DNA of 64,000 bases from Methanobacterium petrolearium. GTDB taxonomy: Archaea > Methanobacteriota > Methanobacteria > Methanobacteriales > Methanobacteriaceae. The first letter of the stretch is position 1; each line of letters starts with the position of its first letter. The notes beneath the pieces are model-generated. The model saw only the letters and a program-made list of their open reading frames with translations. It was not told the origin of the DNA and did no database searches. Below, piece by piece: positions 1 through 10,328 of the stretch. Where the stretch lies: NCBI RefSeq assembly GCF_017873625.1, contig NZ_JAGGKL010000006.1:1-64000 (forward strand). Reading direction: 5' to 3'. The position numbers were made by a program, and so were the translations under genes.

Positions 1-1853
1 TCATCACTGTTTGTTCCGTCACCAAAGTCCCAAGCATAACTACCCACATATCCTGTTGATTCGTCAGTAAATTGCACTTCCAGTGGTGCATCACCAGTTA
101 ATGGTGTTGCGCTGAAATCAGCTCCAGGAACTTCATCATCGTATTCAACTACTAAAAATGTTCGTTCGGCTACCATACATGGACTAGCACCAGCAGTGCT
201 CTGTATTCCTATAACATTATCCAATCCACTGGAGTTGAGATAACTAAGAATGTTTCGAGTGTCAATTGCCACTTGTGGAGCGTCACTTTGTCCGACAACT
301 CGTTCTCCTTCCCAAACATTGTGTCCGATCTGAGCACCGTTAACTATGAGGTTTCCTTCACCAGTATTTTCGGGGTTTTGTGCTGCGCCCCAGGGAACGA
401 AACTGGTGAGCATGGCACTGTCAGCATTTTCCATATCAATGGTCATGCCTGTGAACGTTTGATAGGAGGTTGCCTCAGCCTCACTTGTTCCGTAGTCACT
501 TAGACTGGCTCCTAAAAGATCCCATCCTTCGTTGATGAAGATCTGTTTGCGTGTCTCCAACGGGTTCTCGTACACTACTGCAACTGTGAATCCAGCTGGT
601 GAGATACTACTGCACTGCCCGGGATTTAGGGGTGAGTCGTTTTGCCAGTAAGTTCGGGTGAACGTGACAACATTATCAGCATTCTCCAGGAACAGGTCAG
701 TCACATTATAAACCAGCAGACCGTAGGTGTAATCTGCGTAGGCATTGATGTTGGCCTTGTCAATTATCAAGTTGACAGGGTTGATAAGAACACCGTTGAA
801 GGTGGTGTTGGTAAGACCACTGGTGACTTCTTCCTCGTAATCCCAGCAGTAAGGAATGTATAGTCGGACCGTCTGCACGGTTGAACCATCGGGTATCACA
901 AGATCCGTTGCATTATACGTCCAAGTAAGCGTCTGCCAGTTACCACCTTTACCTGACACGTAATGACTGTCTCCGAAGGAATTTATAACATTACCACGGA
1001 TGTCATAGGTCAGGGCTGTTTCTGGTGCGGTTTTACCCGGCCAGTACTGAACACCCTTGTAACCATTGTACTTAACAGTTTTAAGCAGACCTAACTTACT
1101 GTTATCTCCCTCATTGGTCTCTGGGATCAGGTTTTCCGGATCCAACACTGCTGTGTACCTCATCGTATATCCCTGAGTGGTACGGAGAGTCGGATCCATC
1201 AGACCATATGCTGCGGTGATACTGAATGATCCACCGGCTGCAATGGTTGGGATCGTTGTTTCTGTTACATATGTTGCCCCGCCATCCACGTCACTTGCAA
1301 AAATCCTGACAACTACGTTATACGCTGCATCTGTCCCTGTGTTCTTGATGTTTGTGACGGTAACGTAATTGGGTTCCATGGCCATGACTGCGTTGGCAGG
1401 GTAGCAGTTCACAACCCCAGAGATCTGCAAGTTGATGTTTGGGTTCTCGGGGTTCACGGCGATGCACCCATTTTTTTCCTCCACGTCACTTCCACCGGCA
1501 TTGGTAGCGTTGAGCTTCACAGTGTAGTAACCTGCGGTATAATAAGTGTGTTTGGGGTTCTGATCAGTGGATGTTTCACCATCTCCAAACTCCCAGTACC
1601 ACGATGTGGGATCATTGGTGGATGTGTCGTTGAATTGAACAGTTAGTGGAGAAATTCCACTGGTAACATTGGATGTGAAGTTAGCCACAGGAGCAGGGGA
1701 GGCATCCACGTACAATCCTCCCGAAACAGACCCATTCATCCCATTATCCGTAGTCAACTCCTGCCCACCAACCCAATCATCGGCAGACACCGTATCACTC
1801 AAGATCAAAGATCCACCCAACACTAAAAAAACCAATAGAACTTTCATAATCAT
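1..1853 (-). CDS. Surface protein with PKD, CARDB and DUF3344-like regions (C-terminus outside window)
   Basis: One open minus-strand frame runs from ATG at 1853 off the left edge (at least 617 residues). It begins with a signal peptide (MIMKVLLVFLVLGG, then SADDW). A PKD domain follows at about residues 50-125 (WYWEFGDGETS), then a CARDB-like region (NYVTVTNIKNTGTDAAY), then a long region like DUF3344 of methanobacterial surface proteins, and a second PKD domain starts at the edge (AWDFGDGTNSD). It is probably a cell-wall or adhesin-type protein; the ligand is unknown. ATG at 1847 is an equally possible start, and no good ribosome binding site lies directly before either. The ATTAC-N25-GTAAT element at 2015-2049 lies upstream, linking it to the metal-transport genes. 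Confidence 0.8.
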   Translation of the reverse strand, partial: MIMKVLLVFLVLGGSLILSDTVSADDWVGGQELTTDNGMNGSVSGGLYVDASPAPVANFTSNVTSGISPLTVQFNDTSTNDPTSWYWEFGDGETSTDQNPKHTYYTAGYYTVKLNATNAGGSDVEEKNGCIAVNPENPNINLQISGVVNCYPANAVMAMEPNYVTVTNIKNTGTDAAYNVVVRIFASDVDGGATYVTETTIPTIAAGGSFSITAAYGLMDPTLRTTQGYTMRYTAVLDPENLIPETNEGDNSKLGLLKTVKYNGYKGVQYWPGKTAPETALTYDIRGNVINSFGDSHYVSGKGGNWQTLTWTYNATDLVIPDGSTVQTVRLYIPYCWDYEEEVTSGLTNTTFNGVLINPVNLIIDKANINAYADYTYGLLVYNVTDLFLENADNVVTFTRTYWQNDSPLNPGQCSSISPAGFTVAVVYENPLETRKQIFINEGWDLLGASLSDYGTSEAEATSYQTFTGMTIDMENADSAMLTSFVPWGAAQNPENTGEGNLIVNGAQIGHNVWEGERVVGQSDAPQVAIDTRNILSYLNSSGLDNVIGIQSTAGASPCMVAERTFLVVEYDDEVPGADFSATPLTGDAPLEVQFTDESTGYVGSYAWDFGDGTNSD

Positions 1854-2588
1854 TCGTTTTTCAATATACCTAATTTTACCAGTCCTCCAAATTTTTCTTT
1901 CATTCCTAACACTTACTTATCCCTAATCAAACCATCCCTTGCCGTTCAGAAAGTTCTTAAGTGTTACGTTTTTTATTACTTATCAATTATAATACTTTCG
2001 ATCTTTTAATTATTATTACTTTAAATCCATTTAAAAGACATATTGTAATACCCACATAGAGTTAATACATAAACCAGTACACCACCAGTAAAAATAATAC
2101 TTATTAATTGAACTCGCCTACTAAACTACCCAATTAAAAAAACAAATTATCATAAAATAATAAATCAACTCTTCTATATTCCCTATCCATCAATAAAGGA
2201 TGTGATTCAAAGAAGACGAAAACTTACACCAAAAAACAGATAATTCTTATTAAAAGAGTATCACATGGATTTATACATTATTTGTGAAGAAGGATTAACA
2301 TTATACTCAAAAAAAAGAAATATAACCCCTATGATCTTAGTTTAGACAGTATTTAGCAGTAAAAGATACACAAAGTTGTACGTGGATAATTAAACGCAAA
2401 CAGTAAATATTGTTGAAAAAATGAATAAAATGCAAATATAGATTAACCATGGAATTTATGCTCAGTTTAATAAAATATCATCTAAAAAAAACCTATAAAC
2501 TACCTATTAGTTATAAAACGAGTGTTCTGCGATGAAACCAAAGTAGAGTGATCGGTTGGAAAAAATAAAGAAATAAAAAATGTACTAT
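1854..2588. other. Intergenic region, 735 bp, AT-rich
   Basis: It separates the surface protein gene from the sppA 3' end. It holds the promoter side of the surface protein, including the inverted repeat at 2015-2049. From about 2100 to 2588 I see only AT-rich sequence without a convincing gene or RNA. Confidence 0.5.
2015..2049 (-). promoter_or_regulatory. Operator candidate ATTAC-N25-GTAAT
   Basis: ATTAC at 2015-2019 and GTAAT at 2045-2049 are inverted half-sites exactly 30 bp apart start to start. AT-rich TATA-like sequence (TATTATAATT on the minus strand near 1988-1997) lies towards the surface protein gene. The spacing and half-sites match those before nas, cbiM and the fmdE-domain genes. 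Confidence 0.6.
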
Positions 2589-3509
2589 TCAATAGTGGGC
2601 AGTTTCAATACCATTCTCCTCCAAAATACTTCCTATTCCTTTTCCTATGGAGTATCCAATTTTTGAGGATAAACTGTTTAGAACATCGTCAAATGACTGG
2701 GAAGAAGTCATGGTAACCACTTCATAGGATCCGTGGATTCCGCCCATGTTTGCAGCCATATCCAGTGCCTGATCTTTACCTCCAATCTCATCAATAAGTT
2801 TTAGTTCCTTGGCCTGTTTTCCAGTGTATATCTTCCCTTCTGCTATGCTTGCCACGTAATCTTTGCTTAAGTTTCTGTTTTCTGCAACTATGGTGATGAA
2901 ATTATCATAACTCTCATTCACCATTTCTTGAAGCATGCTCTGCTCTTCAGGAGTCATATCTCGGTAATCAGCCCCTATATCCTTATATTCTCCTGCTTTA
3001 ATTGAAGATCTGTTTATTCCCAGTTTCTCATAAAGATCGGATAAATTGGTTAGATCCATTATCACACCAATACTTCCCACCCATGAAGAGTTACTGGCCA
3101 CGATTTTATCAGACCCAGTTGCAGCAAGATAAGCCCCTGAAGCTCCTGAATCACTTATCCATGATACTACTGGTTTTTTACAATTTTTGACCGCAGTCAT
3201 TATCTCTTCACTGGCAACTGGTGTTCCACCCGGACTGTTGATATCCAGTAGAATGGCACTGACTGAACTGTCATCTTCAGCATTTTTAATTTCTTCTTTA
3301 ATTTCATCAGGATTGACAACACCTCCACTCAGTACATTGGATGATCCATATCCTATTTCGCCTTGAATAGGTATAACCGCCACAGTTCCCCCAAAAGAAG
3401 AGGATATCATGGCCAGCATCCCCACTGCAAATATGGCCATAACAAAAAGACCACCTATACCTAGCAACAGTAATTTAGCATTTTTATTTATATTAACCAC
3501 CTCTATCAA
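2589..3509 (-). CDS. sppA: Signal peptide peptidase SppA-type serine protease
   Basis: The 306-residue protein has an N-terminal membrane segment (about residues 12-35) and a ClpP/crotonase-fold S49 peptidase domain. The catalytic Ser lies in SDSGASGAYLAA and the general-base Lys in IKAGEYKDIG, the Ser-Lys dyad of the short archaeal/Bacillus-type SppA. It should cleave remnant signal peptides or membrane-associated peptides outside or within the membrane. The first in-frame start is a TTG at 3509 just before a GAGGTGG tract; a slightly different start is possible. It stands alone between surface-protein genes, which fits a housekeeping role in secretion. Confidence 0.88.
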   Translation of the reverse strand: MIEVVNINKNAKLLLLGIGGLFVMAIFAVGMLAMISSSFGGTVAVIPIQGEIGYGSSNVLSGGVVNPDEIKEEIKNAEDDSSVSAILLDINSPGGTPVASEEIMTAVKNCKKPVVSWISDSGASGAYLAATGSDKIVASNSSWVGSIGVIMDLTNLSDLYEKLGINRSSIKAGEYKDIGADYRDMTPEEQSMLQEMVNESYDNFITIVAENRNLSKDYVASIAEGKIYTGKQAKELKLIDEIGGKDQALDMAANMGGIHGSYEVVTMTSSQSFDDVLNSLSSKIGYSIGKGIGSILEENGIETAHY

Positions 3510-3749
3510 TAATATTTAAAATAGGTTTATCAGAGCTTCTGATACCTTAATCTTATTCTTATTTTTTTGATTTTTTGGCAAAATATATTATAATCTGGAC
3601 TCCTTTATAATAATTTCTATTTAATTCATATTATTAATATGATAAATTCTATGATTTCTAGTAATAGTAACACTAAAAAAAACTCCATAACTACAGTGAA
3701 AAACTCCTCCTTAATGCAATAACATAATAAAATAAGCACATGGTTATTT

Positions 3750-3770
3750 ATAAAAAAAGAAAAAAATAGG
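3750..3770 (-). terminator. T-rich terminator after FmdE surface protein A
   Basis: The minus strand carries runs of seven and six T here just downstream of the stop codon at 3794, the usual archaeal termination signal. Confidence 0.4.
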
Positions 3771-3793
3771 GGAAAATTGTTTTTTGTGTCAGA

Positions 3794-6688
3794 TTAGCTT
3801 CCTTTGAAGAAGAATCCTACTCCGGCTAATGCCAGGACAGCTAATATTCCAACCACAGCGTAGGTACCCCATGGTGTGTCATCAGAATTGTCTGTTCCAG
3901 CTTTGGTTACTTCGTAAGATTTTCCAGAATCACCAGTAGACTGATCACCAGCATCTGCAGTGGTAGTAGTCTGGGTTGCAGCACTCACTGCAGTACCAGT
4001 AGTACCCACAGAACCGCTGGAGAACTGGTTATCACCGGATCCATTGGATGAACCAATTACAGAACCTGTGCTGGAAGATCCAGTTCCCTGAGGAGTTGAA
4101 CCACCATTTTCAGAACCACCCTGTACAGGTACAAGATCTGATAGATTTCGCACAGGTAGTGATCTTAAATACTCTAATGACGTAGTAGATGTTGTTCCAC
4201 CTTGTTTAAGAGCATTGAACTCACTTTCAGTTATGATCCTCTGGTCAGTAGCTGTAGTCACTGGTAGAGCCTTGACTCGAGCATTAGGTTCACCATTGTA
4301 CATGTCGATATATGCTGCTATCATAGCTTCTCGTGATGCTGCACTGGTTTTAAGACCACTCATATCAAGTGTGGCCCATTTGAAGCTTATAACATATGCA
4401 TAACCAACGTTGAGTTCGCTGTCCCATACTACCAGAACTCCTTCTTCAGTTCCTCCATTTAGAAGTTCAGATTCAACTTCATCATTGGGTAATCTCTGGT
4501 TTAAGTAGGTTCCCATACCTGGGGAAATACCGAGTAAGTAAATCAGACTATCATCCTTACAGTAAATACTGTCAGCAATGTAGGTGTAACTCTGGTTTTC
4601 TTCCAGTGGAATGTTTTCGAATATATAGTCCGTTATGAAGAATCCTGGCTGGACTCCTGGACAGGCATGGTCGTGGAACAGGAATGTCACTAGTTGATCA
4701 AATTCAGGGTCATTCCTCCAGGCGTTGGCAATACTCTGTATGTTAAAGAAATTACCATCCGGGAAAACTGTCTCTAAATTGTTCACCTGGGTTTGGTTGT
4801 TCAAAGCTGCAGGTCCCACATCATTTACCTTTTTACCATCACTGCCATTGGTGACTAACCATTGCTCAGTTACTTGGTCATAGCGCATGTAAAGTGTGTT
4901 CAGAGTTGTTCCATCTGCACCACGCAGTACAAAGGCATACCATAATGGTTTCCACAGTCCCATGTGAATAGGCAGTAGAGTGGATCTACTCAGTCGTGAA
5001 CCCAGAACATCAAATATTCCATCCCAGGTTGCTTCGGTGGACTGACCATCTAAGTAGACGTATCCTGCAGAAGTTAGAACTGCTAAATCACAATCATCTT
5101 TTTCAAGGTCTATTCCTAATTCATCTTTGAATATCTGTTTTGCCAGATTAGCAGCCTTAACACCAATTTGTTTTATTTGATCATAGCTTAACTGACCATT
5201 ACTAGATGTACTGGTTGCTCTGGTTGCATTTGGCAAGTTCAAACTATTGATATAGTCCATGTCAAGCCCATGTGTTTCTTGTGCAGGTATAATGACTGTT
5301 CCATTAGAATCTGTGATATCAGATGCTGTTCCTAAAAGATAGTAGTACTGTTCTTCAGTGAGTCCTGTTTTTTCTGTGATAAATTCAACCAATTGTTCAG
5401 GGTTGGTACTGATCTTACCCAGTATCCATGTGTTGAACTTCAACTCTGCCAGGTCATTACCTAAAGTTATTCCTGTTTCCTGTTCGAATTGTTGTCGGTT
5501 TTCCTCACGTTTGAACCTCATAACTATGAGATCTCCAGACGTAGTTTGGCTATTCCATCTGATGAAACCTACCATGCTACTGTTAGCTCCAGTTGTACTG
5601 GTATCGAATCCAGCATAACCGCTTTTACCAGCAGTGGCATCAAGGAAATACATTACTGCATCATCATCCGAATCTCCTGGAACTCCTAGAACTTTATAAG
5701 AAGTTATGTCTCCAGGTGATCCTGGTCCTCCAGATGTTTCCTGGATTGGAGGATAATATTTGAGTAATGCCAGAGTAATTGCATATCCACTGATCGTACC
5801 CTGACAAACATGCCCATGGAAAGCTGCTTCTCTCAGTAAGTCTGCAGGTGCTCCTGCATTCCAAGCATTAGCCAAACTGGCAAAAGAGTAAGCATTTTCT
5901 CCACCTACACTGGCAATGAGATTGTTCCATTCTGCTGCCTGCATTTCTTCAGATATAGTACCATGATATACTGGAACTGAAGAACCATTCCTGAAACAGA
6001 CTGCATACAGGGCCATGCCTCTTTTAACTATGAAGGCAAAGTCTACGGGATCGACTGCTGTTTGTCTGAGCATCAAGAGATTCCCTTGTCCATAGCTTAT
6101 TTTACCATTTGAACCGTTTAAAATACCTTCAATACAGTCTTCACTGGTATCACCGTTAAGTTGAGGTACACCAGCAGTAGTTATGGCTAATACATCATCG
6201 GCTGTTGAAAAGTCTAATAATTCATCTGCGGCTGCAGTGACTTCTCTTCCTAACTTGTAGTTGGAAGTAGCTTCCATATCAAAGGGAGCAGACCCGTAAA
6301 ACTCCGGATCAGAATCTCCCTGATTAACTTCCACTTGCTGAGTCTGGTCAACATAGCCCGGAGCTCTCACAATCACATTAAACAGAGTCCCATTAGTAAG
6401 ACCAGGATATGTGAAGTTCAGTTTGTACATAGTGTCCGATAGTTTTTCTTTGTCAAAAACTACACTGTTATTGTCCGAATCAGTGATTGTAATATCTGGA
6501 TTTATCTCATCGTCGTCGTACTCGTAGTTAACAGTCACCAAAAGGATAGGATCAATATTTTCTGAAGAATTAACATCAGAAACATTACCCTCACCCCCAT
6601 CAATAGATGAATCAGCAGCAGAAACTGCCCCACAAAGAATCACAGCCATCAAAACTGTTATTACCACTATTGCTCCTTGTTTTCTCAT
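3794..6688 (-). CDS. Exported FmdE-domain surface protein A
   Basis: The 964-residue protein has a signal peptide (MRKQGAIVVITVLMAVIL, cleavage near VSAADSS), a beta-rich N-terminal domain (about 30-130), and two FmdE-like modules. The first carries FHGHVCQGTISGYA near residue 290 and the second FHDHACPGVQPGF near residue 690. A Ser/Thr/Gly-rich stalk (about 860-925) and a C-terminal membrane helix (VVGILAVLALAGVGFFFKGS) follow. His-Cys motifs of this family bind metal in FmdE relatives, so a cell-surface metal or cofactor binding role is plausible but inferred. The start has a GGAGGTGAAAAG ribosome site. It is a tandem paralogue of 7129-9879; both ends of the two genes are nearly identical while the middles diverge. 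Confidence 0.82.
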   Translation of the reverse strand: MRKQGAIVVITVLMAVILCGAVSAADSSIDGGEGNVSDVNSSENIDPILLVTVNYEYDDDEINPDITITDSDNNSVVFDKEKLSDTMYKLNFTYPGLTNGTLFNVIVRAPGYVDQTQQVEVNQGDSDPEFYGSAPFDMEATSNYKLGREVTAAADELLDFSTADDVLAITTAGVPQLNGDTSEDCIEGILNGSNGKISYGQGNLLMLRQTAVDPVDFAFIVKRGMALYAVCFRNGSSVPVYHGTISEEMQAAEWNNLIASVGGENAYSFASLANAWNAGAPADLLREAAFHGHVCQGTISGYAITLALLKYYPPIQETSGGPGSPGDITSYKVLGVPGDSDDDAVMYFLDATAGKSGYAGFDTSTTGANSSMVGFIRWNSQTTSGDLIVMRFKREENRQQFEQETGITLGNDLAELKFNTWILGKISTNPEQLVEFITEKTGLTEEQYYYLLGTASDITDSNGTVIIPAQETHGLDMDYINSLNLPNATRATSTSSNGQLSYDQIKQIGVKAANLAKQIFKDELGIDLEKDDCDLAVLTSAGYVYLDGQSTEATWDGIFDVLGSRLSRSTLLPIHMGLWKPLWYAFVLRGADGTTLNTLYMRYDQVTEQWLVTNGSDGKKVNDVGPAALNNQTQVNNLETVFPDGNFFNIQSIANAWRNDPEFDQLVTFLFHDHACPGVQPGFFITDYIFENIPLEENQSYTYIADSIYCKDDSLIYLLGISPGMGTYLNQRLPNDEVESELLNGGTEEGVLVVWDSELNVGYAYVISFKWATLDMSGLKTSAASREAMIAAYIDMYNGEPNARVKALPVTTATDQRIITESEFNALKQGGTTSTTSLEYLRSLPVRNLSDLVPVQGGSENGGSTPQGTGSSSTGSVIGSSNGSGDNQFSSGSVGTTGTAVSAATQTTTTADAGDQSTGDSGKSYEVTKAGTDNSDDTPWGTYAVVGILAVLALAGVGFFFKGS

Positions 6689-6830
6689 CTTTTCACCTCC
6701 TGTTACAATTTACTATTGACAAATAACTGCCTGAGAATATGACTCCCATAATACGATTTACGAGTCAAATAATCAGCCAATATAGATGCCGAATTTCCTC
6801 TGTTTTAATACTATATAAATTATTTATGTT

Positions 6831-6864
6831 ATTAATAATAAATGAAAATTGAAAAAATAGTAAT
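6831..6864 (-). promoter_or_regulatory. Variant operator candidate upstream of FmdE gene A
   Basis: ATTAA at 6831-6835 and GTAAT at 6860-6864 lie 29 bp apart, in the same place relative to the TATA box (6812-6819) as the perfect repeat before gene B. One half-site is degenerate. Confidence 0.45.
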
Positions 6865-7077
6865 AAAAAAATTTTAATTAATATAAAACAGATATATTTG
6901 CCACTTTTTTTAATAATTATTACTCGCTAACATCATACTCCCTAACACCCCAAAAATGGCTTTTCAGAACATAAAGCAAACATATAAACATGCGTTATTT
7001 TTGCAGATATTTTTGAAACAATTAAAGTTATTAAAAAACATACCTTGAAAATTGAGTTATTAACTTTTTCCTGAATA

Positions 7078-7110
7078 AAAGAAAAAAAGAAAAATGGGAA
7101 AATTTTTTTT
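7078..7110 (-). terminator. T-rich terminator after FmdE surface protein B
   Basis: Consecutive A-runs on the plus strand give oligo-T tracts on the minus strand just after the stop at 7129, as seen for the paralogue. Confidence 0.4.
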
Positions 7111-7128
7111 TATCGGTTTATCATCGAA

Positions 7129-9879
7129 CTAGCTTCCTTTGAAGAAGAATCCCACACCTGCTAGTGCCAGGACAGATAGTATTCCAACCACAGCGTAGGT
7201 ACCCCATGGTGTGTCATCAGAGTTGTCTGTTCCAGCTTTGGTTACTTCGTAGGATTTTCCAGAATCACCAGTAGACTGATCACCAGCATCTGCAGTGGTA
7301 GTAATCTGGGTTGCAGCATTCACTGCAGTACCGGTAGTGCCCACAGAACCGCTGGAGAACTGGTTATCACCTGATCCATTGGATGAACCAATTACAGAAC
7401 CTATGCTGGAAGATCCAGTTCCCTGAGGAGTTGAACCACCATTTGGTGTTTCTGAACCGCCTTGGATTTTTATAAGATCTGATTGGGTACGGACAGGTAA
7501 ACCCTTGATATAGTCTAAGGCATTGGATGTTCCATCGCCTCCAGCTATGATAGTAGCCCACTCTTCGTCAGTTACCCAAGTATCTGCAGCCCGGGTTATT
7601 GATGGTGCACGAGTCAAGTTTGGTAAACTCGCTAACTCCGCTTGACACTCTTCTGATGTCCAATCATCGTATTTTTGGAATATCTTGTAAAGTGTTATGT
7701 AGTTTTCATAAGAGTCACCACTCGAGAACCTTGGACTGGTCCAATCTAAGATGACTACTCTTCTGGTTTTGGTTTCACCATCATAGAAACTGAGAATTCC
7801 AACTTCACTACCTGCAGACTGCAGTCTCTGGTTGAAGTAAGTTCCACTTCCTGCAGAAATTCCTAAGAGATAAGATAGAATATCATCCTTACAATTATCG
7901 CTTGTGGATATGTAAGAATACTGATCATCTTCTCCCAGAGGGAATGTATCGTAGATGTAGTCCGTGATTAAGTATCCTGGTGAACTACCACCACAAACGT
8001 GGTTATGCCATAACCAAGCCATTAAGGCATCGTATGGTGGATCATACAATACTACATTAGATATGTCATTTCTACCACGAATATTCCCATCTTCTGCAGT
8101 TAGGTTCCCGGTTTCTGAATCGTAGTAAATAACTTTACTGACCATAGTACCATTGATTTTGTAACTGAACTGGAAGTACAAGTCGTTAAATCTGGCAGTG
8201 TGTATTGGTAGTACGGTTGCTCGGCTGAGTCTGGAACCTAAAATATCAAAGAGTCCATCAAAGACCATGTCCATTACCTGTTCATTGACACGTACGTAAC
8301 CTGCAGATGTGAGTACTGTGAGGTTAGGGTCGTCTTTTTCGAGAGCAATACCTTCTGCTGCGAAGAGTGCAATGGCCATATTAGCAGCATCAATCCCAAT
8401 CTGTTTGATCTCTTCATGAGTTAAGCTACCAGTTTCATATTCTGTGGCAACTCTCTGGTCTGCTATATTGGTCAGACCTAAACCCATTATGTAGTCCATA
8501 TCCAGTCCGAGAGCATCACATACTACCTGTTTAGAGTTTACTCCTCCAGTCAGGTTATTGTGAACCTCTGCGGTTATGTTGTCGAAAACGTACAGTATAT
8601 CCACTAACGAGTCTGGGTCATTTTGTAGTTTGTTTATTAACCAAGCATTGAATTGTAGCTCAGATGCTATACCTGAGTAAGCTGTGAATCCTGTTTGGTC
8701 TTTGTAATTCTGTAATACTTTGTCTTCATCGAAAGCCATTATTATTAGGGTTCCAAGCTCTGTTTCTGAACACCATCGGATAAATCCAACCAAATTATCA
8801 GCACCAGTGGCATATCCTTCCCAAGAACGTTTTCCAGGAGTTAAATCCAGAGAATAAATGAACGCATCATCATCTGAATTACCAGGCACACTAACTGCCC
8901 TGTAAGTTGTTGCTTCCACTTCTCCTTCATCTCCATAGACTCCGGGTGGGTAGTATTTCAGTAGTAGACTGATCATGGCTTGTCCACTGATGGTTCCCAA
9001 ACATACGTGACCGTGGTAGGCAGCCTGTCTTAAGATATCAGTGGAAAGTCCTTCCTGCCAAGCGTGAGCCAGACTCACATATCCAAATGCGTTGGTAAAT
9101 GTAGTTGATATGGTGTTATCCCATAACGTCTGGTCAATGTTAGAGAAAGTACCTAGGTAAGATGTTGTCAATTCACCATCTTTGAAGTAAGCTGCAGTAA
9201 GTTCATTGCCATTTCTGACAACAAAACAGAAATCCACAGGATCAGTTCGAGTTGATTGGAATGTTAACAGGTTTCCTTGACCATAACTGATTTCACCATT
9301 GGCACAGTTTAAAATACCCTCCAAACAGTCTTCAGTAGTAGTACCATCTCGGTAAGCCAAACCCGCCGAAGTTATGCATAGAACATCATCTGCGCTTGCA
9401 AAATCTAATAATGTATCTGCAGCTGCAGTGACTTCTCTTCCTAACTTGTAGTTGGAGGTAGCTTCCATATCAAATGGAGCAGACCCGTAAAACTCCGGAT
9501 CAGAACCTCCCTGATTAACTTCCACTTGCTTAGTCTGGTCAACGTAACCAGGAGCTCTGACCATCACGTTAAATAGAGTCCCATTAGTAAGACCCGGATA
9601 TGTGAAGTTCAGTTTGTACAGGGTGTCCGATAGTTTTTCTTTGTCAAAAACTACACTGTTATTGTCCGAATCAGTGATTGCAATCTCTGGATTTATCTCA
9701 TCATCATCGTACTCGTAGTTAACAGTCACCAAAAGGATAGGATCAATATCTTCTGAAACATTAACATCAGAAACATTGCCCTCACCCCCATTAATAGATG
9801 AATCAGCAGCAGAACCCGCTCCACAAAGAATCACAGCCATCAAAACTGTTATTACCATTATTACTCCTTGTTTTCTCAT
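7129..9879 (-). CDS. Exported FmdE-domain surface protein B
   Basis: The 916-residue paralogue of the neighbouring gene has the same order: signal peptide, N-terminal beta domain, FmdE-like module 1 (YHGHVCLGTISGQA), module 2 (WHNHVCGGSSPGYL), Ser/Gly-rich stalk and C-terminal helix. The start was placed at MRKQG (9879) because GGAGGTGAAAAG precedes it; an in-frame ATG 63 bases upstream lacks a ribosome site and the resulting extension would disturb the signal peptide. The His/Cys motifs of module 2 differ from protein A (HNHVCGG versus HDHACPG), so ligand preference may differ. A perfect ATTAC-N25-GTAAT element lies in its promoter. Confidence 0.82.
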   Translation of the reverse strand: MRKQGVIMVITVLMAVILCGAGSAADSSINGGEGNVSDVNVSEDIDPILLVTVNYEYDDDEINPEIAITDSDNNSVVFDKEKLSDTLYKLNFTYPGLTNGTLFNVMVRAPGYVDQTKQVEVNQGGSDPEFYGSAPFDMEATSNYKLGREVTAAADTLLDFASADDVLCITSAGLAYRDGTTTEDCLEGILNCANGEISYGQGNLLTFQSTRTDPVDFCFVVRNGNELTAAYFKDGELTTSYLGTFSNIDQTLWDNTISTTFTNAFGYVSLAHAWQEGLSTDILRQAAYHGHVCLGTISGQAMISLLLKYYPPGVYGDEGEVEATTYRAVSVPGNSDDDAFIYSLDLTPGKRSWEGYATGADNLVGFIRWCSETELGTLIIMAFDEDKVLQNYKDQTGFTAYSGIASELQFNAWLINKLQNDPDSLVDILYVFDNITAEVHNNLTGGVNSKQVVCDALGLDMDYIMGLGLTNIADQRVATEYETGSLTHEEIKQIGIDAANMAIALFAAEGIALEKDDPNLTVLTSAGYVRVNEQVMDMVFDGLFDILGSRLSRATVLPIHTARFNDLYFQFSYKINGTMVSKVIYYDSETGNLTAEDGNIRGRNDISNVVLYDPPYDALMAWLWHNHVCGGSSPGYLITDYIYDTFPLGEDDQYSYISTSDNCKDDILSYLLGISAGSGTYFNQRLQSAGSEVGILSFYDGETKTRRVVILDWTSPRFSSGDSYENYITLYKIFQKYDDWTSEECQAELASLPNLTRAPSITRAADTWVTDEEWATIIAGGDGTSNALDYIKGLPVRTQSDLIKIQGGSETPNGGSTPQGTGSSSIGSVIGSSNGSGDNQFSSGSVGTTGTAVNAATQITTTADAGDQSTGDSGKSYEVTKAGTDNSDDTPWGTYAVVGILSVLALAGVGFFFKGS

Positions 9880-10030
9880 CTTTTCACCTCCTTTTACATT
9901 TACTATTGACAAATAACTGCTGAAAATATGACTTATAGCCATTAGTCAATAGTTAGGACTAACAAGCCAAATAATCAGACAATAAATGCCAAATATCCTC
10001 TGTTTTAATACCATATAAATGATTTATGTT

Positions 10031-10065
10031 ATTACAAATGGCTGAAAATCCCCAAAAATAGTAAT
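10031..10065 (-). promoter_or_regulatory. Operator candidate ATTAC-N25-GTAAT before FmdE gene B
   Basis: ATTAC at 10031-10035 and GTAAT at 10061-10065 are exactly 30 bp apart. The TATA-like CATATAAATG lies about 12 bp away on the gene side, so a bound regulator would sit just upstream of the BRE/TATA. Confidence 0.62.
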
Positions 10066-10272
10066 AAAAAAATCTAAATTAATACAAAAAAACATATTTC
10101 ACTGCTTTTTTTAATAATTATTATCTGCTAACATCATACTTCATAACAGCCCCAAAATGGCTTTTCAACCCAGTAAACGAATATATATCCATAATTATTT
10201 TTGCTCATATTTTAAACCATGAAAAGTTAATAAAAATCATACTTTTGAAAATGAGTTATTAACTTAATCTCC

Positions 10273-10309
10273 TAAAAAAAAGAAAAATAAAAAATAGAGT
10301 AAAAAAAAG
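10273..10309 (-). terminator. T-rich terminator of the cbiM-like operon
   Basis: Three A-rich runs on the plus strand (T-rich on the minus strand) follow the stop codon of the 161-residue exported protein at 10329. Confidence 0.35.
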
Positions 10310-10328
10310 GAATAACCCTAAAATCTTA

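Larger units (their letters stand above)
6689..7128. other. Intergenic region between the two FmdE-domain genes
   Basis: It contains the promoter of gene A, which closely resembles that of gene B (blocks TTTATATAGTATTAAAACAGAGGA on the minus strand, interrupted by small differences), the variant inverted repeat at 6831-6864 and a T-rich terminator for gene B near 7078-7110. No gene seen. Confidence 0.55.
9880..10328. other. Intergenic region upstream of FmdE gene B
   Basis: It holds the gene B promoter (TATA about 10012-10019), the inverted repeat at 10031-10065 and, near 10273-10309, minus-strand T tracts that can terminate the upstream operon. No coding sequence seen. Confidence 0.55.

Noticed and set aside
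3002..3190. Short plus-strand frames opposite sppA, the ABC, CobN and hcg genes
   Set aside because: They mirror conserved minus-strand proteins and have no family features or ribosome sites.
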